Source: Sapria himalayana (Eukaryota > Streptophyta > Magnoliopsida > Malpighiales > Rafflesiaceae). Taken from it: DNA of 64,000 bases. The stretch lies in contig JAREIK010003337.1 of the NCBI GenBank assembly GCA_029783825.1, positions 163,863-227,862 on the forward strand. Reading direction: 5' to 3'. A program made the translations under genes and the position numbers. The notes beneath the pieces are model-generated. The model saw only the letters and a program-made list of their open reading frames with translations. It did no database searches and had not been told where the DNA came from. Positions 21,698 to 36,054 of this stretch are shown here, piece after piece. Within the stretch, counting starts at the first letter, position 1; every line of letters begins with the position of its first letter.

Positions 21698-21985
21698 CAT
21701 AATATAAGATGCAAAACAGAAGATTTTGTAAGATGCTGCGAAAAAATGCAAAATGATCGGAACAAGTTCACATAGATGAAATAGGTTAAACCTCGTCAAT
21801 TCCAGTGATTCAATGCACTGTTTTGTGATAAAAGTTAAATGTATGAAAGAGCTGATACAATTAGACTCTTAATGGGGAAACTTACAATATACTGCAAAGA
21901 TGGCCAATGATATAAGAGACGCGAGCTTGAAACCGAGCTGTTGGAATAGATTGAACATGATGAAGAAGACGCCTTCGTCTTTCTA
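21698..21985 (+). pseudogene. Second copy of the helicase-like fragment (3' half only)
   Basis: Duplicates 20275-20565 with differences. Shared runs are ATATAAGATGCAAAA, AGAAGATTTTG, AGTGATTCAATGC, GAAAGAGCTGATACAATTAG (GGAAGAGCTGATACAATTAG in copy 1) and AATGGGGAAACTT. It ends at GAAGAAGACGCC, equivalent to GAAGAAGATGCG in copy 1. The N-terminal piece (EEPAECF...) is not repeated. No open frame spans it. Confidence 0.6.
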
Positions 21986-22572
21986 CCGATCGATTCTTCA
22001 TTTTATTAAATTAAGTTAAAAATATTATTAAATTAATCACATAATTTTATTAAATCACCTTAAATTTACATTTAATTTTTATTCCTCTTAGGGATACATT
22101 AAATATTAACAGATTAATTTTAAAATTAAATATTATTACTTATTTCATAAATAAAAAATTCAATTTTGAATGTAAAAATATTTAATTTTTTTTAATTTTA
22201 TCACAAGTTTCTTTTCATTTTTTATAAATAATTTTCAACTAAAATTTGATAATTTTTTTTATTAATCTAGATTAAAATTAAAAATATTATTACTTATTTT
22301 ACAAAAAAATAATACATAAGAATTAGTTACCAATCAATAAATTCAAAATTAATTTTTTCACTTCCATGACACTAATAAAAGTGACAAGGTTTTTAATTTT
22401 CAGCCCCATATTCCTTGACAAATTTTAAGGAGTTATGATATTTTTATAACCTATTAGTCTTAACAATGACACATATAATAAGTGCCATTAAATGTCTAAT
22501 AAAAAATATAATAATGACATTTTATAAAAGTGTCAAGGTATAAAACATCATTAATTTGAAGTTTTGTTGTAA

Positions 22573-23160
22573 TAGATAGACAGATAGACATATTAATAAA
22601 TAGATAGATATAAAGATAATAGATTGATATATAGATAGATAAAAAGATAAATAGATAGACAAATTAAGTGATAGATAGTTAGACAAGATATATAGACAAA
22701 TATACAGATAGATAGATAAATAAATAGATAGATAGATAGAAAAATACATAGATAGATTGATAGATATGTAAATAAACAGATAGAAAAATAAATAGATTGA
22801 CTGATACACTAATAGACAAATTGATAGTTAGACAGATAGAAATATAGAAATATAGATGATTAGAGAGATTAATAGATAAATAGATGGATAGATAGATAGA
22901 TAGATAGACAGATAGAGAGATAGACAGATAGACAGATAGATAAATAGATATATAGATAGACAGATAGATACAGAGATAGATAGACAGATAAAAAGATTAA
23001 CAAATAGATAGATAGACAAAAAGATAAATAGAATGATACACAGATAGTTATTTAGACATGTAGACAGATAGTAAGTTAGAGAGATGAATAGAGACAAATA
23101 AACAAATCAACATATAGTAAGATAAACATATAGACATATTAATAGATAGATATATACATC

Positions 23161-23196
<36 letters not shown>

Positions 23197-24400
23197 GGTA
23201 GGTAGGTAGGTAGATAGAAGATAGATAGATAGATAGAAATATTAATTGATATACAGTTTGACAGAAAGACATACAAATAGATAGATACATAGATAGATAG
23301 ATAGATAGACCGATAGATAGATTGATTGATAAATAGATAGAATGATATATAGATAGATAGATAGATTGATAAATAGATAGAATGATATATAGATAGACAG
23401 ATAGATTGATAAATAGATTAAAAGATAGACACAATTAGATAAATATATAAATATTTAGACATATAGATAGGTAGAAAGATAGATAGATAGAAAGAAGATG
23501 ATTTGAGAGAAATACATAAAGAAAGTTAGACAGATGGACATATAGACAGATAGATTGATTGATTGATAGAAAAATAGACTGATAGATAGATAGACAAAAA
23601 TACTGATAGAAAAATAGATAGATAGAATGATAGAATGATAAACAAATAGAATGATTGCAATATAGTTACATAGATAAATAGATAGACAGATATTCAGATA
23701 GATTGATAGCCAGAAAGATAGAAAGACATATAGTTAGATAGACACATCGATAGTTAGAAAAAAATAAATATAGATTTATAGATACACGGATAGACATATA
23801 GACATCTCGATAGATAGTAAATTATAGATATAAAGAGATTGACAGATAAACATATAGATAAATTTATAGATAAACAAATAGACAGATAGATAGATAGACA
23901 AATAGATGGGTTGACAAATGGACAGATAGACATATTAATAGATAGATAGATATATAGATAAATATATAGAAAGAAAGAAAGATAGATAGAAAATGGATAG
24001 TTAGAAAAGAGATAGATAGATAGAATTATTAAGCGATATATAGTTGGACAGATAGACATATAGATAGATTGACAGATAGATAGATGGATAAATAGATAGA
24101 TAGATATAAAGAAAGATTATATAAATATATATAGATAGACAGACATATAGATAGATAGATAGATCGGCATACATATAGACAAATAGAAAGATATATACAT
24201 ATATAGAAATATAGATAGATAGTGAGATAGATACACTAATAGACAGACAGATAGATAGATAGACATATCAATAGACATATAGATAGATAGATAGATTGAT
24301 TGATTTGTAGGCATATAGCTAGATATACAGAAAGATATATATACCGATAGATAGATACACAAATTGACATATAGATAAATAGATAGATAGATAGATAGAT

Positions 24401-24449
<49 letters not shown>

Positions 24450-27400
24450 TAGACAGAAAGACAGATAAAAAGATACATAGATAGATAGATAGATAGTTTG
24501 ATTGATATATTGATAGGTAGATAGATAGTAAGACATATATACAGGTAGACAGATAGATTGATTGACAGACAGATAGACAGATAGATTGATTGACAGACAG
24601 ATAGACAGATAGATAGATATATATATATACATAGACATATAGACATATAGATAAAAAGATGGATAGATAGATAGACAACAAACAAATAGATAGATAGATA
24701 GATAGACATATCAATAGATAGACAGATAGATTGATAAACTGATAGACTGATAGATTGAGAGTCAAATAAACAAATATACTGATAGACAGAAAGGCAGATT
24801 AACAGATCAATAGATAGACAGATAGATTGATAGATAGATATACATATAGGCAGATAGATAAACAAATATATAGATAGACAAATAGATAGATAGATAGAAT
24901 TATAGACAAATACAAAGATTGCCATATAGATAGATAGGTATATAGATAGATAGATATACAAATAGATAGATATACAGATAGATTGATATACAGATAGATA
25001 GACAGACATATATATAGATATACACATAGATAGTTAGAATGATAGAAAGATAGACTAACAGATACACATATAGATTTATAGGCATATAGACATATAGTAA
25101 GTTAGAGATATAAAGAGATTAGTAGATAAACATATAGATAAATTTATAGATAAAGAAGTAGACAGAAAGATAGATAGGTTGACGAATAGATAGGTATATA
25201 AATAGACATATTAATAGATAGATAGATATATAAAGAGATAAATAGATAAATAGATAGAAATATAGAAAGATAGAAAGCTGGATAGAAGATATATAGATAG
25301 ATAAAAATATCAAGTGATATACAGTTAGAAAGATAGAGATATTGATAGATAGATAGATACATACATACATAGATAGATATAAAGATAGATAGATAGATAA
25401 TAGATATATATAAGGATAAATATAAAGATATATATATATATATACATAAATATTGATAGATAGATAGACATTTAGACTTATAGATAGATTGATAGATAGA
25501 CAAACATATAGATAGATATATAGACATATAGATAGATAGACAGACATATAGATAGATATAAAGACATATAGATAGATAAAGAGACATATAGATAAATAGA
25601 CAGACATATAAATAGATAAAAAGATATATAGATAGATAGATAGATTGACGGATAAATAGATATACAAATAGATAGACATATAGATAGATAGATAGATTGA
25701 TTGATTGATAGACATATAGCTATATAGACAGAAAGATAGATATACAGATAGACAGTTAGACCGATAGACAAATAGATAAATAAAAATATTGATATATAGA
25801 TATACATATAGACAGAAAGAAAGATTATATAGATACACACATAGACAGATAGATAGACAGACAAACAGAAAGATAGATAGATAGACATATAGATAGCCAG
25901 ATAGATAAATAAATAAATAGAAATATAGATAAATATATAGATAGATAGATAAATAAACTGATATATTGATAGACAAATAGACAAATAAACAGATAGACCG
26001 ATAGACCGAAAGGAAGATTGACATATCGACATATAGAAAGATAGACACATAGACAGTTCGATAGACATATAGCCTGATAGACAGATAGGTCAAAAGAAAG
26101 ATAGACATATAGACATATAGACAAATAGACTATTAGACATATCGACTAATAGACATATAGACTAATAGAGAGATAGATAAATAGTTAGATAGATAGATAG
26201 ATAGTCAAATAATCATATAGACAGATAAACATATATATAATTAGAGAAAATGCAAATAGATATAAAGATAAATAGATAAATAGATAGACAGATAGATAAA
26301 TAAATAGATATACAGAATATAGATAGATAGAATTATAGATAGATATATAGATAGATAGATAGATATACAAATATATATATATATATATAGAAAAATCAAT
26401 ATATAGATAGATAGTTAGAAAGATAGACAGATAGATAGATAGAAAAATATATAGATAAACAAATAAGTAGATAAATAAATAGTTAGTTAGTTAGATAGAC
26501 AGATAGATAGATAGACAAATAGACACATAGATAGATAAGATAGATATATAGAGAGACAAATAGATAGATGAATAGATAGATAGAGAGAAAGATAGATAAA
26601 TAGACAAATATATAGATGAAACAAAGAAAGAAACATATATAGACACATAGAGAGATAGATCGATAGACAGATCTACATATAGATATATAGATAGATCGAT
26701 AGATAGATAGATTGACAAATAGATAGATAGAAAAATCAATAGATAGATAGTTAAAAAGATAGATAGATAGACAAATCAATAGATAAATAGATAGTTAGTT
26801 AGATAGACAAATAGGCAAATAGATCAATAAGACAGATATATAGAGACACAAATAGATAGATAGATAGACCGATAGATAAATAGACAAATATATAGATTGA
26901 AAGAAAAAAGAAACATATATAGACACATAGAGAGATAAATTGATAGAGTGATCTACATATATATATATATAGATAGATAGACATTAGACATATAGACTGA
27001 TAGATAGAGATAGATAGAAAGATAGATAAATAGATAGTCAGATAATCATATAGACAGATAGATAGATCGATAGATAGATAGATACATAGATAAATAGATT
27101 GATATATTGATATATAAATAGATAGACAAATATACAAATAGATAGATAGATAGATAGACAGCTAGATAGATAGACAAATAGAAAGATAAACAAATAGACA
27201 AATAGATAGATAGATAGATTGATTGATAGGTAGATAGACACATAGATAAATTGATAGATAGCTAGATATATGGATAGACAAATTCACAATTAGATAGATA
27301 GACTTGTAGATAGATATATAGATATATAACCCCGATAAACTGAAATGTAGATACACATATAGACATATAGATAGATAGATCAACATATCAACAAATAGTA

Positions 27401-29976
27401 AAATTGAAAAATAGATAGACCTATTGGTAGATAGATAGATAGACATATAAATAGATATATAGATATATAGACTGATAATAAAATAGATAGATAGATAAAT
27501 AGACAGATAGATAGATAGAAAGATAGCCAAATAAGTAGATAGATAGATAGACAGAGAGATAAACATATAGAAATATAGACAAATAGACAATTAGATTGAA
27601 AGATAGAAAAAAGATAGAAAAACAGATAGACATAAAAATAGATAGATAGATAGATAGACACATAGACAGATAGACAGATAGACAAATTGATAGAGAGACC
27701 GAAGATAGTTGATAAAAAGAGAGATATGTAGAAGGATAGACACATAGGCAAATAGATAGGTATACAGATAGATAGATTGTCAGATAGATTGATAGATAGA
27801 TAAACATATAGACAGATAGACAGATAAATAGAAAGTCAAATAGACATACAAATAGATAGATAGATAGATAGAGAGACAAATAGACAGAAAGATACATCGA
27901 TAGATATAAAGACAGACAGACAGATAGATAGATAGATTGATTGATTGATTGACAAATAGATAGATAAACAAATTACCAGATAGATAGCTAGACATGACAG
28001 ACAGATAGATAGATATATCGATAGACAAAAAGACAAAAAGACAAATAGTTAGATAGATAGATAGATAGATTGACACATAGATAGATAGGCAGATAGACAA
28101 ATAGACATATAGATATATCGACACATAAATAAATATATAGATAGACAAATTCACATATTGACATATAGACAGATAGAAATATTGATAGGTAGACAGATAG
28201 ACAGATATACAGATATATAGATAGATAGATATACAAATATATAGAAGACTGATAGACAAATAGACAGATAGATATATAGACAGATAGATAGATACACACA
28301 TAGACAGATAGACAGATAGATAAATAGATAGATAAATAGATAGATAAATAGATAGATATATAGATAGATAGATACACAATTAGATAGATAGATAGTTAGT
28401 TAGAAAGACATATAGACAAATAAACATATAGATCGACAAATAGTCAATAGGCATATAGATAGATTGATAAATTAACATATATACATAATACTTATCGACT
28501 TATAGATAGATAGGCAGCTAGGCAGATAGTCAGATAGATATATAGATAGATAGATTGAGATATAGATAGATAGATCAATAGACAGATAGACAGATCGATA
28601 GAAATATACATTTATAGACAGATAGATAGAGAGATAGACAAATAGACAGACAAATAGTCATATAGACAGATACACATATAGATAGATAGATAGATAGACA
28701 GATATATAGATAGATATAATGATTGACAAATAGATAGTTAGATAGATAAATAGATAGCAAACTAGGCATTTATACAGATAGATAGACAAATAGACAATAG
28801 ATAGATAGACAGATTGATAGAAAGACATATAGACTTAAAGACTTATAGATAGATAGGTAGATAGAAAGATAGTCAGATAAATATATAGATAGATAGATAG
28901 ACAGGTAGACAAATAAACAGTTAGACATATATACAGATAGATAGAAAGACATATAGACATATAGACAAATAGACAGATAAATAGATAGATAAATAGGCAG
29001 ATAGACATATATATATATATATTTAGATATATATATAGATAGATAGCTAGATAGATAAAGAATTAGATATATAGACATATAGATAGATAAACAGTTAGAT
29101 AGATAGTCAGATAGACAAATAGACAGATAGACATATAGATAGGCAATTAGACAATAGATAGATAGACAGATAGATAGATTAACACATTTATAGATAAACA
29201 TATTGACTTATAGACATCTTGACAGATAGGCAGATTAGCAAATAGTCAGATAAATATATAGATAGATAGATAGATAGAGAGATAGATATATCAAAAATCA
29301 GATAGATAAATAGATAGATAAACATATAGACAGATAGATAATTCGACAATTAGTTAAATACATAGATAGATAGATAGACAAATAGATAGATAGACAGATA
29401 AATAAAAAGGTTGACATATAGATAGATAGATAGATAAATAGTTTGTTAGATATACATTTAGACAAATAAACATATAGATAGACAAATAGACAATAGATAT
29501 ATAGATAGATTGATAGATAAACATATAGACTTATAAACTTATAAAAAGATAGATAGATAGTAAGTTAGTTAGTTAGATAGATAGATAGATATATAGATAA
29601 ATAAATAGGTAGATAGATAGATAGATAGACAGATAGATGGATAATTAGATAGACAAATAGAGAGCTAGAGATATATAGATCGATAGATAGATAGAAAGAT
29701 AGACATATAGTTATATAAATAGATAGTTAGATAGACAAATAGATAGATATTTGGATAGATATATAGATAGATAGATACATAGACAGAAAGATATATAGAC
29801 AGATTCATAGAAGGATAGATAAACAAAAGGTAGGGAGACAAATAGAGAAATAGATATATAGAGAGATAGATAGATAGATAGATAGAGCAAAATATAGACA
29901 GATAAACAAATAAACTGATATTTAAAAAGACAGATAGACAGATATACAGATAGACTGATAGATTGATAATAAATAG
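22573..29976. repeat. GATA/GACA tetranucleotide satellite, block A (about 7.4 kb)
   Basis: Continuous degenerate (GATA)n with frequent GACA, AATA, GATT, GCAG and TATA variants. Short perfect GATA runs are interspersed with (TA)n tracts (for example 23160-23187 and about 24406-24444). It begins where the decayed CACTA-like end stops and ends at the solo LTR. The complementary strand reads TATC, which is open in all three frames (Tyr-Leu-Ser-Ile), so dozens of overlapping frames of up to 329 codons appear; none is a gene. Local segmental copies occur, for example 26486-26700 with 26794-26985. Confidence 0.95.
26486..26985. repeat. Local segmental duplication inside GATA block A
   Basis: GTTAGTTAGATAGAC at 26486 and 26794 and AAAGAAACATATATAGACAC at about 26628 and 26908 lie in the same order, with spacing of 308 falling to 280 bases. 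The irregular, non-tetranucleotide parts are shared, so this is a true duplication and not chance similarity of repeats. Confidence 0.8.
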
Positions 29977-32454
29977 TGTTATACCCATTTTAAAAACTCA
30001 TTTTATTCATCATTTCAAATATGTGGAAGCTTTTTAATTCACTACGTAGGATCAATAACATTTAATCAATTCATTTACAAAATGTTATACCTTGCCTTTC
30101 AAAATATTATACAATATTGTTTTAGAGTTTACTCTTTTAAATACAAAATAAAGACATGCTCAAAATCATATTTATTCATATTACGGAGCATACTCCTCAA
30201 TGCTTTCTCAATGAATGATCAATGTTATTACAATACATATATTCACTTCATATACATAATTTAAGTATCATTGATTATTCAAAATATGGACTTTCATATG
30301 TAGTAAATCATTCAAAAACACAAATTATGCATTCCCAAATTTTCTTATCATTTCAATTTGCAATCATGCATTAAATTCCAATATGTACACAATCTCAAAG
30401 TCATTTTAGTTATGCCCTTAACAAATTTAACCTATGTTTTTAGTATACAAGATAAGGGAATCATCCGCACGGTCCCACTAGGCTATATGCCATTAAAAAA
30501 ACATTTGTTTAATAACACAATACTATCCCATTGAGCGGCTTACTGGTTATTAATTATCAATTTGTAAACACTACCGATACTATCTCGATGGTCTATAGAT
30601 CTGATTGACACATTCATACCTTTGTTTGCAGTACTACTAATTTGACCCTTATTGGTATACCAATCTATCCTTTAATTGAATTCATGGTTAATCAATCTAT
30701 TAAGGGCTTTCAAATCACTCATAGAAAAATATGGTATATTATGTACTTTTGTCAAACAATTCATTTTCAATACTCATGTAATTTTTCATATGTAATTCAT
30801 TTCACAATCAATTTTCTCAAAACAATTTAAAATAAATCCATATACTTTTTTTTATAAATCATTTCAACAATTCAAATTATTTTGTAATCTTTCAAATACT
30901 TTTGAATTAGAGATAGATAAGTGGAGAACAAACATAAATTTGAAACATAGAGAGAACAAGTAAGAACAAACCAAAAGAATGTTTGTCATTTGATTCATGT
31001 CCTAAGAAATATTGACCTCAATTCGGGCTTTTGTCTTATTTAGCCCAGAATTCATCACACATATGTCACAATCAAAGAACAAACAAAGAAAAAAATATTA
31101 GTTGTGTTTTCTAGGATATTTGGTTGGGGTTGGTGTCTCCCCAATACCTCTTCACTTGCATAATTTTTCTAGGAATACATGAGCCACATTTTGCTCATGC
31201 TTCTTTCAATAAAATGATATATTTATGAGTCTATTTTCATTAGGAATTATAATCATCTCATTTAGATGATCCAAACTCAAGTTACACATTTTAATGCCTA
31301 ATTGGTCAGTATGACCAACTCACTCGGTTACCTACTATTATTCTTAATTTAAGAAATCTTAAATCCATAAATAGATAAGTATTAGTCATACTAATTATCA
31401 AATATGGTTCTTAGGTTTCCTCTCCAATTGGAATCATCCAATTTGGATCATAAAAACTCAAGTTATGGAATTTTATATTAAGACTACTATAATTTGCAAA
31501 ATAGAAGCAGATTTTTCTTGCACATAGCTCCACTTTGAAGTATTTATAGGCACTTTGGGGTTACAATTTGTATACCATTAGTTCAAGTAATTTTTTCTAC
31601 TATAAGTCTAGTGGACTCAGAAATTTGAATCACTCAATTTAGATAGAAATGATCAAGTTATTATCAAAATAGAAATATGGGGTTAGAAAGGTTTTGACAG
31701 CATCTCCTTTGAAACACCATAATTTCCTCTTCGTGATTTTTTTTCCAAGACACCTCAAAACTCAAAATAAATCACATCGATCACTCCTAATAACATCTTA
31801 ATATAATCCTAAACCAATCACAAGAATATCGCATAGAAGATTTAAGGTTTTCCCAACTCAAACATCATCAAAGAAAATCTAGGGTTTGTGTTTACATACC
31901 TAAAATTACATGGAATTGCCCTTTCTAGCTTCTCCCTTCTTCCTTTTGAAATATTCGGAACTAATTGAAAGATCTTACACCAAGTTCTTGATCTTCTCTC
32001 CAAACCCTAGCCCTTCATCTCTCTCAACTACAAAAACGTTTTTGGTCTAATGAGCTCTTAGAGCAAATATGAACATAAGTCATTTTTGCCTAAATTTGCT
32101 TTAAATACTATATAGCCAATATTTTATTTTATTTGTATTTCAATTTTCCCATAATAATACTTAGACATATAAACATATTAATATATGACCTTTAGGTCCT
32201 CATTTATCAAATTCTCATTTTGACTTTTTCTATTAGTTAGTTTTTCGGGTTTAGTGAATTTATTATTTAACATATAATATTCAAATATATATTCACTATT
32301 CATTTGCACTTGAAATTTATTCACATAAACATATATCATTTAAGATTTATCAAATATCATTTAATCATTTCTTAATTTCTTAGAAAAACATAAGTTTGGC
32401 TGAATTGAACATTTATCATACTAATTTGTCAATAACATTTTTTTGGGCATTACA
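29977..32454. mobile_element. Probable solo LTR (Ty3/gypsy-like) in the GATA satellite
   Basis: A 2,478-base island of ordinary AT-rich DNA interrupts the GATA array. It starts TGTTATACCC and ends GGGCATTACA, i.e. TG...CA with imperfect inverted ends (TGTTATACCC versus TGTAATGCCC), a common form of plant gypsy LTR ends. The flanking five bases are AATAG (29972-29976) and GATAG (32455-32459), a 5-bp duplication with one change. It has no gag/pol motif and only frames of about 60 codons, consistent with an LTR left after recombination. Orientation is not clear because the ends are symmetrical. A non-autonomous element with the same ends is the alternative. Confidence 0.7.
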
Positions 32455-32834
32455 GATAGACTAATAGATAGGTAAATAGAAAAAAAGAAAGATAAATAGA
32501 TATTCAAATAGACAGATAAGTAGATAAGTAGATTGTAGATAAATAGAAAGATAAATAAATATATAGTATGATAGATAGATTGATAACGAGAGGGATAGAT
32601 AGATATATAGATATATAATATTTATATTGATAGGTAGATAGTTAGATAGATAGATAAATAGAAAGATATATTTATAGAAAAATAGATAGATAGATAGATA
32701 AACATATAGAAAGAAAGATAGATAGTGAGATAGCCAGATAGATAGATAGATAAATAAATAGATAGATAGACAGATTCACAAATAGAAAGATAGATAGATA
32801 GATAGATTGACAAATAGAAACAGAGAGATAAAGA

Positions 32835-32867
<33 letters not shown>

Positions 32868-33524
32868 AAAATAGATTGATAGATAGATAGATAGATAAAG
32901 AGATATATAGATAGATAAAGAGATTGATAGACAGATATATAGATATATAGATAGACAGAAGATTGATAGCCAGATAGACGGATAGTATATAGACATAAAG
33001 ACAGATAAATAAATAGACAAAAAGTTAGATAAATAGGTAAACATATAGATAGATAGACAGACAGATAGATAGACAAATAGATAAATAGATATACATATAG
33101 ATAGATAGATAGATAGATAGACTAATAGAAAATAGACAAAAACACAGATAGACAAATAGACAGATAGACAGACAGACAGATAGATAATATACTGATAGAC
33201 AGATTGAAAGATATACATATTGACTTATAGACTTATAGGTAGATAGGCTCATAGTCAGATAGATAGATAGATAGATAGACAGGTAGATAGATAGATATAT
33301 AGGCATTTAGACAGACAGACAGATAGATAGATAGACAAAATGATAAATAGATTGATAGAAAGAAAGAAAGATAGATACATAGATATATAAAGAGATATAA
33401 ATAGATAAATAGATAGATATATAGTGAGATAGATAAATAGATAGATAGATAGATTGATTAATAGATAGTTAAACAAATAGATAGGTAAATAGATATAAAG
33501 AAAGAAAGAAAGATAGATAGATAA

Positions 33525-33590
<66 letters not shown>

Positions 33591-33656
33591 AAAAATAGAT
33601 AGATAGATAGATAGATAGATATATATATATATATATATATAGAAAAATAGATAGAT

Positions 33657-33712
<56 letters not shown>

Positions 33713-36022
33713 AGGTAGGTATGTAGGCATGCAGGTAGGTAGATAGATATGTAGATAGCTAGATAGGTAGATAGATAAATAGGCAGATAGATAGATAAAT
33801 AGATAGAAAGATAGGCAAATAGATAAATAGACAGATAAATAGATAGATAGATAAATAGATAAACATATAGATAGATACACAAATAGAAAAATAGACAATT
33901 AGATAGAAAGAAAGAATTAAAGATACATAGATAAATAGATAGAAAGATAAATAGATAGATAGACACATAGATATAAAACAAACAGATAGATAGATAAATA
34001 GATAGATAGATCAACAAGTAGATAGATAGACAAATAGACAGATAGACATTTAGGCATAAATATATATAGACAGATAGATAGATAGATAGATAATCAAATA
34101 GATAGACAGATAAATTGATAAATAGATTGATTGATATGTTGATAGATAGATTAATAAAAAGTTAGATAGATTGACAAATAGAGAGAGAGACAGACAAATA
34201 GATAGATAGACTAATAGACATGTAGACAAATAGATAGATAGATTAGATAGACAAAAATATAGATAGTAAGATAGAGAGATAGAGAGATAGATATACAGAT
34301 AGATAGATAGACAGATAGACTGATAGACATATAGATAGATAGATAGTTAGATAAATAGATAGATAACCAGATATAAAGATAGAATGATATATAGATAGAT
34401 AGACAGAAATACAAATAGACTAATAGATAGATAGACATGTAGATAGATCAAAAAATAGATAGAGAGATAGATAGACATATAGATAGATAGACATATAGAT
34501 AAATATACTGATAGACTTATAGGAAAATAGGCAGATAAATAGATTGATAAATAGATAGATAAACAAATTTAACAGATAGACATATAGACTAATTGAATGA
34601 TAGACATATATACTAATAGATAGATAGACAGATAGGTAGATCGCCAGATAGATATTTAGATAGATAGACAGATAGACAAAAAGATAGATAGACAGATCAA
34701 TAGATAGATAGATAGACAAATATATAGATAAATAGATAGAGATTTAGACATATAGACAGATATATTGATAGATAGATAGATAGATAGAAAATTAAACAAA
34801 TAGACAGATAGACACATATATAGATAGACAATTATATATATAGAAAGATTGACAGATAGATAAACAGGCAGACAGATAGATAGATAGATAGACAGATAGA
34901 CAGATAGATAGACAGATAGACAAATAGATAGACAGATAGGCAAATAGATAGATCAGTTAGACAAATAGACACATAGATAGATAGAAAGATCGACAGATAG
35001 AAAGAAAGAAAGATAACTAGATAGATAGATATATAGATATACATATAGACTTATAGATAGATAAACAGATACAAGGTTAGGCAGACATATAGATATATAA
35101 CTAGTTAGATAGACAGATAGTTAGATTGCTAGATAGACAGATATAATGATATATAGATTGACAAATAGATAGATAGAGAGATAGATTGATAGATATACAT
35201 ATAGATGATATGTAGATAGATAGAGAAATAGACTGATCAACATATAGATAGATAAACCTAAAGACAGATAGGCACATGGATAGATAGATAGATATATAGC
35301 TAGATAGACAGACAGATAGAGAGACAAACAGATAAAAAGAGAGACAGATAGACAGATAGATAGATAGATTGATTGATGGATAGATAGATAGATAGACATA
35401 GAGACAGATAGATTAAAATGATGGTAGACTGATAGGTAGATAGACAGATAGACAGATAGTTAGAGTGCTTGATAAACAAATATTAAAATTGCTAGATATA
35501 CAGATAGAATGAAATAAATATAGACAAATAAATAGATAGAGAGATAGAATGATAGATATACATATAGACAGATAGGATGATAGATAGAGAAATAGATTGA
35601 TCAACAGATAGATAGATAGACAGAAAGACAGATAGGCAGATGGATAGATAGATAGATAGATATATAGCTAGATAGATAGACAGATAAATAGACAGACAGA
35701 TAAATAGAAAGATAGATAGACAGATAGATAGATAGATTGACTGATCGATAGATAGATAGATTGACATAGAGATAGATAGATTGAAAAAATGATAGACTGA
35801 TAGGTAGATAGACACATAGACAAATAGACAGAATGACAAATAGACATATAGACTGATAGATATATTGATATATAGGTTAATAAAAAGATAGATAAATAGA
35901 TATATATATATATATATATACAGATAGATAGATAAAGAAATAGATAGATAGATACATAGATCAATAGATAGACATATAGATAGATCTATAAATAGATAGA
36001 TAGACAGGTAGAATTTAGTCAT

Positions 36023-36054
<32 letters not shown>

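Larger units (their letters stand above)
19056..22573 (+). mobile_element. Composite CACTA-like block with partial tandem duplication
   Basis: Two 3' ends of one CACTA-like family are visible. TTTGAAGTTTTGTTGTAGTG ends at 21181, and a decayed copy, TTTGAAGTTTTGTTGTAATA, ends at 22574 where the GATA array begins. Three subterminal modules share AATGACACATCTAGTAAGTG-like and TGACACTAATAAAAGTGACA-like motifs (about 19740-19960, 20935-21105, 22330-22500). The segment 20275-21181 is duplicated at 21698-22573 (offset about 1.4 kb). The left edge at 19056 (CAATTGCAAGAAGAAT) may be a very decayed CACTACAAGAAAAAT end, but this is weak. No transposase is present, so it is a non-autonomous, probably nested or rearranged element carrying host-gene pieces. 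Confidence 0.6.

Noticed and set aside
22573..29976. A CRISPR-like array, because of regularly recurring short units
   Set aside because: Units are 4 bp with no unique spacers of constant length, and the context is a eukaryotic genome.
22522..29988. Dozens of overlapping minus-strand open frames of up to 329 codons rich in Tyr, Leu, Ser, Ile and Cys
   Set aside because: TATC repeated reads TAT CTA TCT ATC and has no stop in any of three frames, whereas GATA on the + strand hits TAG. The frames follow from the repeat alone.
30082..30830. 60-62 codon frames inside the solo LTR
   Set aside because: Short, without retroelement motifs and expected by chance in an LTR.
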